The notes: generated by a model not told the origin, from the letters alone. A stretch of 9,108 nt of DNA from an uncultured Candidatus Competibacteraceae bacterium (GCA_937872125.1 CALMNY010000442.1:1-9108), one strand, 5' to 3'; numbered from the stretch's first letter, positions 1 to 8,170 are shown. Program-made: numbers and translations.

Positions 1-53
1 AAATAATACCTATCCGACAGGGATCCGGTGAAGCGCCGCCTCATTGCCCGTGG

Positions 54-2273
54 TTACGACGCATCGCGTGCTCGCAGCCAGGCGACCAGGCGGTTGGCGG
101 GCATGGCAGGCGCGTACAGATAACCCTGGGCTACCCTACACCCCAGGCCGCGCAGAAATTCCGCCTGTTCCGGAGTTTCCACCCCTTCCGCAACCGAGGT
201 CACCCCCAGTTTTTCGCTGAGCTGGACGATGGTTTCAGCGAGCATTCCCCCTTCGCCCGGTTTGATCTCCTTGACGAAAACCCGGTCAATCTTCAGGCAG
301 TCAATGGGCAGGGATTGCAAATGCCCCAACGAGGAATAGCCAGTGCCGAAATCATCAATGGCGATCAGAACGCCCAACCGCTTGAGCGCGTCCAGACTGT
401 CCAGCACCACCCTGGGTTCGTCCATGGCGATGCTCTCGGTAATTTCCAGCTCCAGCAAATCGGGCGGCATTTGGCGCTGGGCGAGGGTGTGGGCCACTTG
501 CTCGACGAAATTGGCCCGGCGAAATTGCAGCACGCTGACGTTGACCGCCATTTTCAGCGCCGCAAATCCCGCCGCTGTCAGGCGCGCGTGCTGGGCACAC
601 GCCTGCTCCAGCACCCAGGCACCCATGGGAATGATCAGCCCCGAATATTCGGCGAGCGGGATAAAGACATCCGGCGGTTGGACGAACCCGTGTTCGTCCG
701 GCCAGCGCAGCAATGCCTCCATCCCGATAACCTGGCCGGTCGCCAGGGCGATTTGTGGCTGATACCACAGTTGTAGCTTTCCCCGCTCGAAATCCAGGCG
801 CAGGCGCCGGATGATCTCAACCCGCCAGCGGGTGTTGTCTTCCATTTCCGCGAGATAGTACTCATGACGGGTGGAGAGGCTGTGCTTGGCGCGATTGAGC
901 GCGATATTGGTTCGCTTGAGCAGGGTCAGGCCGGAATCCACCGGATCCCGCGTGCGGCACAGGCCCAGGGTGATCGTGACGGGCAACTGGTAATCGCCGA
1001 CCTGGAAGGGATCATGAAACAGCGCCAGCAGGCGGGCGGGATTGACCTGGGCTTCCGGCCCCAGCACACCGAAGACGTCGGCGCCAATCCGGGCCAGCCA
1101 GCAGGCCGGCTCCAGCCGGGTCCGCAGCCGCTCGGCGACTGCGACCAGCAGCAGGTTGCCGACATCTTCGCCGAGGCCATCGTTCAATTCGGCGAAGTGC
1201 GCAATATCCAGCAGGGCCACAACCGCTTCGACTCGCTCCCGGGCGACCTGGTCGAGATCAGCGACGAACCGCAGGCGGTTGGGCAACTGGGTCAATGGAT
1301 CGTGATAGGCGGTATAGTTGAGGCGCTCGACCAGCTTGACGTTGCGAAAGCAGGCGGTGATGTTGGCGGCGAACACCTCCACCAGCGCGCGATCCAGCGC
1401 GGCGAGTTCATGGCCGGAATTCAGAAAAATGGCCGCTTCCTGATGGGGCGCAGCCTTCAGATACAGCACGGTGTAATCAGCAGCAAATACATGCTGGTGT
1501 TTTGAAACGCCATCCAGAATGGCGGACACGATCCGTGGGTTTGGCAACCGCGCCAGCGGCTGCGCGATGTAGGGCGCGTACTGGCCGGCGGCGCCCACCA
1601 CGTAACAACGGTCGCTGTCCACGCCGAACGGCGAACCGCGCTGGGTGCAGACCAGACCATCCAGCGGCAGCTTGAGCAGCGCGGCCAGTTGGGTGAGCAA
1701 TCCTTCGGCGAAGCTGGTGATGGCGTGCCGCTCCATCAGTTCCGAGGCCGCATTGATGATCAGTTCCAGACCGCGCCGGTTTTCGGCGATGATCCGCAAT
1801 TGTTCGTAGGCGCGCAGGGCGGTGCTGACCATGGTGATCAGGCGGGTGTGGGTCAGCTCGGCCTTGGTGCGATAGTCGTTGATGTCATAGGAGTTGATGA
1901 CGGTCAATTCCGGCGCGTAGCCCGGCTGGCCGGTGCGCAGGATGATCCGGCATTCGGCCAGTTTCAGTTCGTTGCGGATATAGCCCACCAGTTCGAGGCC
2001 GGACTGCGCGGTTTCCATGACCACGTCCAGCAGCGCCACGGCGACATCGGGATGCTGACGCAACTGCACACGCGCTTCCTGGGCGTTGTGGGCATGCACC
2101 AGATGGAGCGGCCGGTCGAAAATCCGCAGATCGTTTAGCACAAAACGGGTGACGCTGTGCACTTCCGGATCGTCGTCCACCACCAGCAGCTTCCATGGCG
2201 GGTCGCTGAAGGGCCGGTGCGCCTCGGTTTGATCAGCGTCATCGGTCCACCGGAGCAAGTTATCGTTATTCAT
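54..2273 (-). CDS. Response regulator with REC, DUF3369-like, degenerate GGDEF and EAL domains; probable c-di-GMP phosphodiesterase
   Basis: This 739-residue protein is the likely output of the two kinases encoded just upstream. The receiver domain (about 27-155) has acidic residues D33/D34, phospho-acceptor D83, T114 and K137. Residues 160-310 resemble the DUF3369 linker often found after such receivers. A GGDEF domain (about 318-470) keeps the opening DPLTQLPNR, but its signature reads GADVF (397-401) and the usual GxxxGD stretch is altered, so cyclase activity is unlikely. The EAL domain (about 485-735) looks complete: E519-A-L, N578, E610 in LEITES, D640-D641 in DDFGTG, K661, E696 in AEGVE, and Q716. 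By family knowledge this hydrolyses cyclic di-GMP to pGpG; phosphorylation of the receiver probably controls it. There is no signal peptide or membrane segment, so it is cytoplasmic. The ATG overlaps the upstream kinase stop codon by four bases, implying coupled translation. Domain calls are firm; the direction of control is inferred. Confidence 0.93.
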   Translation of the reverse strand: MNNDNLLRWTDDADQTEAHRPFSDPPWKLLVVDDDPEVHSVTRFVLNDLRIFDRPLHLVHAHNAQEARVQLRQHPDVAVALLDVVMETAQSGLELVGYIRNELKLAECRIILRTGQPGYAPELTVINSYDINDYRTKAELTHTRLITMVSTALRAYEQLRIIAENRRGLELIINAASELMERHAITSFAEGLLTQLAALLKLPLDGLVCTQRGSPFGVDSDRCYVVGAAGQYAPYIAQPLARLPNPRIVSAILDGVSKHQHVFAADYTVLYLKAAPHQEAAIFLNSGHELAALDRALVEVFAANITACFRNVKLVERLNYTAYHDPLTQLPNRLRFVADLDQVARERVEAVVALLDIAHFAELNDGLGEDVGNLLLVAVAERLRTRLEPACWLARIGADVFGVLGPEAQVNPARLLALFHDPFQVGDYQLPVTITLGLCRTRDPVDSGLTLLKRTNIALNRAKHSLSTRHEYYLAEMEDNTRWRVEIIRRLRLDFERGKLQLWYQPQIALATGQVIGMEALLRWPDEHGFVQPPDVFIPLAEYSGLIIPMGAWVLEQACAQHARLTAAGFAALKMAVNVSVLQFRRANFVEQVAHTLAQRQMPPDLLELEITESIAMDEPRVVLDSLDALKRLGVLIAIDDFGTGYSSLGHLQSLPIDCLKIDRVFVKEIKPGEGGMLAETIVQLSEKLGVTSVAEGVETPEQAEFLRGLGCRVAQGYLYAPAMPANRLVAWLRARDAS

Positions 2274-5206
2274 GGTGGGAATCCCAAAGCGGGTCGGTCA
2301 GGGGCGACGCGGGGCAAAGTCAGGGTAAAGACGGTCCCGGTTGCGGGGAGAGTATGGACCTCAATAGTCCCACCCAGTACCCCAGTGATTAGATTATAGA
2401 CAATATACAAACCCAGACCACTACCGCCACTGCCCATCTTGGTGGTGAAAAAGGGGTCAAAAATCCGATTTTGTATATTTTCCGGGATTCCTATTCCATT
2501 ATCAGTATAGTTGAGTTCCACGTGATCCGCATCGAGCGCCTTCGCGCCGATGCGAATCACGCCCCTGTCCTGGCCTGCGAAACCATGGGTGAGCGAGTTG
2601 CCAACCAGATTGGCCAGTACCTGCTCCAGCGGACCCGGATAGCTGTCCAGTTCCAAATCGGGCGGAATCTCCAGTTCGATGTGATGGGCGGTGCGCTTGA
2701 ACAGAGGCCGCAGGGTCGCCAGCATCTCCTCGATGGTCTGGCGCAGGTAGAAGCGGCGGCGGCGCATGCTGGTCTGGTCTACCGCCACCTGTTTGAAATG
2801 CCCCATCAGTTCGGCAGCGCGGGCGCTGTTGCGCTCAAGCAGATCCACCGCTTCCCGGCTGCGCTCCAGGAAGGCGTCTACCTGGGAGCGGCGCAGGGCG
2901 CCGGATTCGACGGCGGCAGCGAACGCGCGCAGGTGCTCGCCCAGACTGCTGGCGACCATGCGGGTATTGCCCAGCGGCGTATTGAGTTCATGGGCCACGC
3001 CCGCGACCAGGCTGCCCAGCGCGGCCAGCTTTTCCGATTGCACCAGTTGATTCATCGCCTGGCGCAGTTCAGCGGTGCGTTCGGCTACCCGCTCCTCCAG
3101 GTGTTCCCGGTGATGCTGGAGTTCTTCCTCCGACCGCTTGCGGTCGGTGATGTCAAAAAAACTGGCAATAAAGTCTTGTTCCAGCAGAGTGGCACCGATA
3201 ATGAGCGTGCGCACTACGCCATCCTTACACATCACCCGGTATTCGTTTCCCTCCACATTGGAACCATGGGCCATTGCCTGCTCAATGGCGGCTTGCCAGT
3301 ACGCCATCGCCTGCTTCCGGTATTCCGGATCGGGGTAAGCCAGCGGCCACCAGTGATCCAGGGTCGGGATGTCATCGCGGGTATAGCCCAGGAGCTGCGT
3401 CCAGCTATGGTTCACTGCGATGATGCGCCCATCCGCGGCCACATTGGCCAGCGCCACCGGCGCCATGGCAAAGAGTGACTGGAACCGCGCCTCACTCTTG
3501 CGCAAGGCGTGCTCAGAACGTTTACGCTCAGTGACATCCATGAACTGCGCCACCATGCGGTTAGGCGCGATCTGGAAGGCATACACACTGAAGGCGCCCG
3601 CGATGCCGTTCTCCCGGTATTCAATGTACTCGGTGCTCCAGGGTATGCCTCGCGCCGCCGCTTCACGATAACGGATGGGGATCTCGGTCGCCGTGAGCGC
3701 CGGGAACGCTTCTTCAATGGACTTGCCCACAAAGACGGTATTGTCCACGCCCAGGATATGATTCGCGGCCGGGTTGAACGCCGTGAACACCAGCCGTCCA
3801 TCCGGCTGCACTTCGTATAAGTGCATACCGATGGGCGAGGATTCGACGATGTTGCGGAATGACTGTTCGCTTTCGCGCAGCGCTTGCTCTACCTGCTTTT
3901 TTTCGGTCACATCCACAGTCACGGACAAAATCTGTTGCTGCCCCTGGATTTCGAGCAGGACAGACGAGTAAATCACATCGCTCCAGCCATAGCGATGGCA
4001 AACCCTGGTTTCGAGGTTGCTAACTACGCCCGTTTTACGCAGCGCCTCAAGGACATGATCCGTCCGCGTTCCGGGGGCCATATCCACAAAGCGCAGATGT
4101 AGCGCCTCTTCCTTGCTCAATCCGCTCTTTTTCAGAAAGGCCTGATTGACATCCAGGAACTGGCCGTCTTCCAGATTGTTGATAGTGATGGAGTAGGGCG
4201 CATGATCAAAGATCGCGCGAAACCGTTGTTCGCTCGCGCGCAGTTCCTCGTGCGTTTGGCGCAGGCCGGCGATCTTCTCATTGAGCCGGCGTTTGAGCAC
4301 ATAGGTAATCCCGGTCAGACCCACCAGCAGCAGCCCGGTAAAAAAGGCCACCAGTTCGAGCAGAAGTACAGTGTCTGGGTCCAAGCCGCTGGGGGCTTCC
4401 AGAGAGATCCAGCGTTTGCGCATGGCGTCGAGTTCACGGTCAGGAATCGCGGTCAGCGCTTTCTGGATGGCGCTGTAGAGCAGGGGATACTTGCGGCTGA
4501 CTCCGATGCTCCAGGCGAACGCATAGTCGGTGCTGCCGGCCACCCGCAGGTTGGGCAGACCCTCCCGCTCGATGTAGTAGGCGGCCACGGCGAGATTCTC
4601 AACCAGGGCGTCTGCCTGCCCGAACGACACATCGCGCAGCCCGTCGGTTACGATCCGCACGGGCATGACCGTAAAGCGGCCCTGGGCATGATGGCGCACG
4701 TAGGTCTCGGTGGCGTAGCCGGATACGACGGCCACGCGGCGGCCGGCCAGATCATCCAGGTTCAGCTGGCCCCGGTGGGCGCGGGTGGTGATGATGACCA
4801 CTGGCACGGTGGCGTAGGGCGTGGTGAAGAAGGCGTAACGTTCCCGCTCGGCGGTGCGCACGATGGTCGGGGCGATAGCGCACTCTCCGCTTTCCAGAGC
4901 GGCCAGATGCTGGTTCCAGTCGGTAGAGGGGCGTTTGCGAAAGGTGACGCCAAGCCGTGCTTCGATCTTGGCGATGACATCCGCTCCCAGACCCTCAAAA
5001 GCGCCAGTCGGGGACGCATATTCGATGGGGGGAAAGTCGGTGTTGTAAAGCAGCGTCAGCTTGTCCGGGTTCTGGTCCAGCCAGGCGCGCTCTTCGGCGG
5101 AGAGCAATGTGAACGAGCCTTCCGCCGCGCCGCCGGGCCGGACGCTGACCACGGCTAGCGTAAGCAATAACGCCACGCAAACCAGCAGCAGGGCGGGCTT
5201 TCGCAA
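2270..5206 (-). CDS. Membrane hybrid-sensor-type histidine kinase: periplasmic SBP_bac_3 (Venus-flytrap) domain, TM, three PAS, HisKA, HATPase_c
   Basis: This 978-residue sensor kinase begins with a Sec-type signal peptide (1 to about 28, ending PGGAAEG). A family-3 solute-binding fold follows (about 38-268), as in the BvgS/EvgS sensors, then one membrane helix (about 279-304). Three PAS domains come next (about 322-437, 445-563 and 571-692, each ending in DVTE/DITD), then a coiled coil (692-725). The phosphotransfer helix has H739 in GVAHELNTP, with E740 and T743 giving an ExxT phosphatase-type motif. The ATPase domain shows N870, DNGIGIP (902-908), FDPFFTT and a GSGGSGLGL lid. Unlike BvgS it has no receiver or HPt domain, so it should pass phosphate straight to a separate regulator, most simply the one overlapping its stop codon. 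It presumably senses a small periplasmic ligand, which is not identifiable from sequence. I chose the TTG start because GGAGGA lies five bases upstream and the signal peptide begins there. Confidence 0.93.
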   Translation of the reverse strand: MRKPALLLVCVALLLTLAVVSVRPGGAAEGSFTLLSAEERAWLDQNPDKLTLLYNTDFPPIEYASPTGAFEGLGADVIAKIEARLGVTFRKRPSTDWNQHLAALESGECAIAPTIVRTAERERYAFFTTPYATVPVVIITTRAHRGQLNLDDLAGRRVAVVSGYATETYVRHHAQGRFTVMPVRIVTDGLRDVSFGQADALVENLAVAAYYIEREGLPNLRVAGSTDYAFAWSIGVSRKYPLLYSAIQKALTAIPDRELDAMRKRWISLEAPSGLDPDTVLLLELVAFFTGLLLVGLTGITYVLKRRLNEKIAGLRQTHEELRASEQRFRAIFDHAPYSITINNLEDGQFLDVNQAFLKKSGLSKEEALHLRFVDMAPGTRTDHVLEALRKTGVVSNLETRVCHRYGWSDVIYSSVLLEIQGQQQILSVTVDVTEKKQVEQALRESEQSFRNIVESSPIGMHLYEVQPDGRLVFTAFNPAANHILGVDNTVFVGKSIEEAFPALTATEIPIRYREAAARGIPWSTEYIEYRENGIAGAFSVYAFQIAPNRMVAQFMDVTERKRSEHALRKSEARFQSLFAMAPVALANVAADGRIIAVNHSWTQLLGYTRDDIPTLDHWWPLAYPDPEYRKQAMAYWQAAIEQAMAHGSNVEGNEYRVMCKDGVVRTLIIGATLLEQDFIASFFDITDRKRSEEELQHHREHLEERVAERTAELRQAMNQLVQSEKLAALGSLVAGVAHELNTPLGNTRMVASSLGEHLRAFAAAVESGALRRSQVDAFLERSREAVDLLERNSARAAELMGHFKQVAVDQTSMRRRRFYLRQTIEEMLATLRPLFKRTAHHIELEIPPDLELDSYPGPLEQVLANLVGNSLTHGFAGQDRGVIRIGAKALDADHVELNYTDNGIGIPENIQNRIFDPFFTTKMGSGGSGLGLYIVYNLITGVLGGTIEVHTLPATGTVFTLTLPRVAPDRPALGFPP
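2567..3136 (-). repeat. Duplicated kinase core, copy in the membrane kinase
   Basis: Codons 691-880 of the membrane kinase align without gaps to codons 651-840 of the cytosolic kinase. By hand count 156 of 190 residues are identical (82%). The match covers the coiled coil, the phospho-histidine helix, the second helix of the dimerisation domain and the N box. The DNA also matches closely, at a constant offset of 3021 bases. Confidence 0.9.
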
Positions 5207-5217
5207 GGGCTTCCTCC
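5207..5217 (-). promoter_or_regulatory. Strong Shine-Dalgarno site for the membrane kinase
   Basis: On the minus strand GGAGGA (plus-strand TCCTCC, 5212-5217) sits five bases before the TTG at 5204-5206. This nearly ideal site decides the start of the 978-residue kinase, because no ATG in that frame gives a signal peptide. The 51-base gap after the preceding stop codon is otherwise featureless. Confidence 0.8.
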
Positions 5218-5257
5218 ACAGGGTGGGTTGAGTAGGGCGGTGAAGCCCCCCGTTCTT

Positions 5258-8107
5258 TTAGTTCAAACCGGTGTTGGGATCGGACGGGTTCCGGGGTGTC
5301 TCGTCCGGCGGCGATACCCGTGGCGCGGTCAGGGGAAGCCTGATCGAGAATTCGGCGCCCTGGCCAGGTTCGCTGCGCGCCTCGATCCTGCCGCCCAACA
5401 CCCCAGCTACTAAAGTGTAGACGATGTACAGCCCCAGGCCGCTGCCACCCTGACCCAGCCGGGTAGTGAAGAAGGGTTCGAAAATACGGTTGAGGATCAT
5501 CTCCGGGATGCCGACTCCATTGTCCTGGTAGTCCATTTGGACTTGATCAGGACCCTGCGGTGCAGCGCGGATGCGGATGAACCCGGCCTCGATCCCGGCG
5601 AAGCCGTGGATGAGAGAGTTGTTGATCAGATTGACGATGACTTGCTCCAGCGGGCCAGGGTAGCTGTCCAGTTCCAAATCGGGTGGAATCTCCCGCTCGA
5701 TGCGGTGGGCGGTGCGCTTGAACAGGGGTTGCAGAGTGACCAGCAATTCCTCGACAGTCTGGCGCAGGTGGAAGCGGCGCCGACGCATACTGGTCTGGTC
5801 CACCGCCACCTGCTTGAAGTGGCCGATCAGGTCGGCGGCGCGGGCGGTGTTGCGTTCGAGCAGGTCCACCGCCTCGCAGCCCCGGCTCAGGAACGCCTCG
5901 ACCTGGGAACGGCGCAGGCTGCCGGATTCCACCGCGGCGACAAACGCGCGCAGGTCGTCGCCCAGGCTGCTGGCGACCACGCGGGTATTGCCCAGCGGGG
6001 TGCTGAGTTCGTGGGCCACGCCGGCGACCAGGCTGCCCAGGGCGGCCAGCTTCTCGGCCTGCATCAGTTGGGTCATGACCTGGCGGAGTTCGGCGGTGCG
6101 TTCGGCGACCCGCTCCTCCAGGTGTTCCCGGTACCGCTGCAGTTCTTCCTCCACCCGTTTGCGCTCGGTGATATCCATCATGCTGATGAGCACGTTGGTG
6201 AAGGGCGCATCCGGTTCGGGAAAAGCGACGGTTAGCAAGGCGTTCCGCCGCTCGCCCTGCAAGGTCTGGTGGACCGTCTCGACTTCAAAATGCCGCTTCC
6301 CTTCCGCGATAGCGATGAGGATTTCTGTGAACGCTGGCAACGATTCCGGCAACAGAATCCTGTTCAACCCGCCCAGCAGTTCTGCCTTGCTGCTGGCGCC
6401 AAACAGCTTCAGGGTCTGCTGATTGACGTCCATGATCCGAACCTGCTGCACACAGTCGGCGACAAAGGCGGGGTGTTGCGTCAGATAGGCCCGGATGTCC
6501 GCAATTCCTTGCGCTTCCAGGGCGTCCAGCGCCGCCTTGACCACGGACATATCCTCCTCCCGGATGGATACGGCGGCGGTTTCAAAAATCGTGCGATAGC
6601 GCTGTTCGCTCGCTTGCAGCGCCTGTTCGGCCCGCCTCTGTTCAGTCAGGTCATACGCCAGCGACAGCAGAGCAGGCTGATTGCCGAGCGTGATGAGTTC
6701 CGCCGACCACAGAATTTCCCGCAGTCCGCCACTCCGGGTGTGGAGCACAATCGGAATATCCTTGAAAGTCCCGGTTTTCCGGAGTTGCGCGATCATCCGG
6801 TCACGTGTGCCAGGAGCAATCCAGATCCCGGTTTCATTGGTGGTATGGCCGATTAATTCCTCCCGCGTGGCGCCCACCAGGCTCAGTCCGCGTGCATTCA
6901 CGTCAATGATGCGCCCTTCATGCAGGGTGGTGATCAGCATCGGCGCCGGGCTGGCCTGGAAAGCCTTGGCAAAGCGCTCCTCGCTTTGCCGCAGTGATTG
7001 CTCCGCCCGCTGGCGGTCGGTAATGTCGTGAACGAGAGACAGCAGGACGCGCTGTTCGCCCAGATGAAGGATTTCCGCCGAATAGAGCGTCTCGAGGATT
7101 TTGCCCGTTCGGGTGCGAAAGCGGATCGGCATTTCCCGCACGAACCCCTGCTGGCGGAGTCGCTCGATCATCTGTTCGCGCGCTCCCGGATCGGCATAGA
7201 AGTCAAGTTCTACGGAGGTGTGGCCGATGATCTGTTCGCGGGCATATTCGAGCTGGTCCAGCAACCGCGCGTTGGCGTCGAGAAACCGGCCGGTGGCGAT
7301 GTCGGTGATGCACATCAGGGCCGGATTGGCGTGGAACGCTTTGGCGAAACGTGCCTCGCTTTCCCGCAGCGCCGCTTCCGTTCGTTTGCGTTCGGTGATA
7401 TCCAGGTGCGTCCCGATCATGCGCACAGGCCGGCCGGCGGCGTCCCGCTGCACGATCCTGCCGACGGAGCGCACCCAAATCCAGTCGCCGGAGCGGGTCC
7501 GCAGGCGAAATTCGGCGTGGTAATCGGGCAGTTTGCCGGTAATGCACTCCTCGTAAAGCTGCAAGACCCACGCGCGGTCGTCCGGGTGCAGCCAGTTCGT
7601 CCACCCGGTCGGCGTCAGTTGCAGCTCGGACGGTTCGTAGCCGAGCATTCGGGCGTATTCGTCGCTGAAGACCGCCTTGCCGGCGGCGATGTCCAGGTCG
7701 TACAGCCCCTGGCCGGAAACCGCCAGCGCCAGCGCCAGGCGTTCCTCGCTCTTGCGCAGGGCGGTCTCCGTTTGCCACTGGGGGGTGAGTGGGTAAGCCA
7801 GCACGGAGTTGTATTCGCGGCCGTCGAGTTCAAGGTAATGGGACACGATTTCGACGGGGAACTGCGAACCCTCTCGAGTGCGATAGGTGGTTTGGAAGCA
7901 GAGGGTTTTCGCCTGGCGCAATTTGCGCCAGTGCTCGGGCCAGCGGTCGCGGGGAAAATCGAGATCAATATCCCAGACTGCCAAGGTCAGCAGTTCCTCC
8001 CGGCCGTAGCCGAGCGCCTGACAGGCTAGCCCGTTGGCGTCCAGGAAACGGCCTTCCGGGCTGATCAGCAGGGCGTTCGGAGTCTGAGCGGCGGTGGACG
8101 GGTGCAA
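5258..8107 (-). CDS. Cytoplasmic multi-PAS sensor histidine kinase (five PAS, HisKA, HATPase_c)
   Basis: This 949-residue kinase has no signal peptide or hydrophobic helix, so it is probably cytosolic. PAS domains lie at about 10-110, 118-240 (PAS_3-like, with LHPDDR), 248-368, 374-490 and 498-648. The third and fourth are internal duplicates. The fifth carries an extra segment of about 40 residues before its MDVN core. A coiled coil (652-685) leads to the phosphotransfer helix with H699 in GVAHELSTP, then N830, DNGVGIP (862-868), FEPFFTT and the GQGGSGLGL lid. From residue 651 on, the protein is nearly the same as the neighbouring membrane kinase. It probably senses an internal signal such as redox state, oxygen or a small ligand; no haem- or flavin-binding signature can be assigned by eye. 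The first PAS lacks its usual N-terminal helix. TTG is the only plausible start between the preceding in-frame stop and the first PAS, so the exact start is less certain than the rest. Confidence 0.9.
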   Translation of the reverse strand: MHPSTAAQTPNALLISPEGRFLDANGLACQALGYGREELLTLAVWDIDLDFPRDRWPEHWRKLRQAKTLCFQTTYRTREGSQFPVEIVSHYLELDGREYNSVLAYPLTPQWQTETALRKSEERLALALAVSGQGLYDLDIAAGKAVFSDEYARMLGYEPSELQLTPTGWTNWLHPDDRAWVLQLYEECITGKLPDYHAEFRLRTRSGDWIWVRSVGRIVQRDAAGRPVRMIGTHLDITERKRTEAALRESEARFAKAFHANPALMCITDIATGRFLDANARLLDQLEYAREQIIGHTSVELDFYADPGAREQMIERLRQQGFVREMPIRFRTRTGKILETLYSAEILHLGEQRVLLSLVHDITDRQRAEQSLRQSEERFAKAFQASPAPMLITTLHEGRIIDVNARGLSLVGATREELIGHTTNETGIWIAPGTRDRMIAQLRKTGTFKDIPIVLHTRSGGLREILWSAELITLGNQPALLSLAYDLTEQRRAEQALQASEQRYRTIFETAAVSIREEDMSVVKAALDALEAQGIADIRAYLTQHPAFVADCVQQVRIMDVNQQTLKLFGASSKAELLGGLNRILLPESLPAFTEILIAIAEGKRHFEVETVHQTLQGERRNALLTVAFPEPDAPFTNVLISMMDITERKRVEEELQRYREHLEERVAERTAELRQVMTQLMQAEKLAALGSLVAGVAHELSTPLGNTRVVASSLGDDLRAFVAAVESGSLRRSQVEAFLSRGCEAVDLLERNTARAADLIGHFKQVAVDQTSMRRRRFHLRQTVEELLVTLQPLFKRTAHRIEREIPPDLELDSYPGPLEQVIVNLINNSLIHGFAGIEAGFIRIRAAPQGPDQVQMDYQDNGVGIPEMILNRIFEPFFTTRLGQGGSGLGLYIVYTLVAGVLGGRIEARSEPGQGAEFSIRLPLTAPRVSPPDETPRNPSDPNTGLN
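5588..6157 (-). repeat. Duplicated kinase core, copy in the cytosolic kinase
   Basis: This is the partner of the copy at 2567-3136 and has the same orientation. Similarity continues more weakly through the ATP-binding domain and then fades near both C-termini. Upstream of codon 651 the sensor parts of the two proteins are not alike beyond general PAS features, so the duplicated unit is the transmitter and not the whole gene. Confidence 0.9.
6626..6985 (-). repeat. Internal PAS duplication, fourth PAS of the cytosolic kinase
   Basis: This is the second copy of the pair, 125 residues after the first. It keeps NARGLSL, IGHTTNE and the PGTRDRMIAQLRKTG stretch. That last stretch also resembles the first PAS of the membrane kinase (PGTRTDHVLEALRKTG), so this PAS subtype may have spread between the two genes. 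Confidence 0.8.
7001..7360 (-). repeat. Internal PAS duplication, third PAS of the cytosolic kinase
   Basis: Residues 250-369 align without gaps to residues 375-494, with 59 of 120 identical by hand count (49%). Both copies start SE-x-RFAKAF, keep IGHT in the middle and end D(I/L)T. This is far above the usual similarity between unrelated PAS domains and points to duplication within the gene. Confidence 0.8.
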
Positions 8108-8121
8108 GGAGAGCGCCTCTC
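8108..8121 (-). promoter_or_regulatory. Possible ribosome binding site inside a small hairpin, cytosolic kinase
   Basis: On the minus strand GAGAGG (8116-8121) lies eight bases before the TTG start. It is part of a perfect 5-bp hairpin, GAGAG-GCG-CTCTC (8109-8121), that ends next to the start codon. If it forms, it would hide the ribosome site and lower translation. Such short repeats are common by chance, so the role is tentative. Confidence 0.4.
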
Positions 8122-8170
8122 TGGAATTGATCTGCGCGCGGCGCGAGCCGGGAGTGGCAGACGCCTGTTG

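Noticed and set aside
1..53. Possible terminator after the regulator gene
   Set aside because: I found only the GGATCC palindrome and no GC-rich stem followed by a T run on the minus strand; too little sequence is available.
864..1505. Plus-strand open frame (213 codons) opposite the EAL regulator
   Set aside because: The Gln- and Gly-rich translation without domains is typical of antisense frames in GC-rich genes.
4202..5158. Long plus-strand open frame opposite the membrane kinase
   Set aside because: It is an antisense shadow in GC-rich DNA. It lacks recognisable domains, and the minus-strand frame encodes a clear binding-protein kinase.
5235..5256. Terminator-like hairpin GGGC-GGTGAA-GCCC followed by a T-containing stretch between the kinases
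   Set aside because: The stem has only four base pairs and the T-rich end is broken. It would work on the plus strand, where no gene is read.
6998..8029. Long plus-strand open frame (343 codons) opposite the cytosolic kinase
   Set aside because: The translation is low in recognisable motifs and mirrors the PAS-coding strand; there is no good ribosome site. It is a composition effect.
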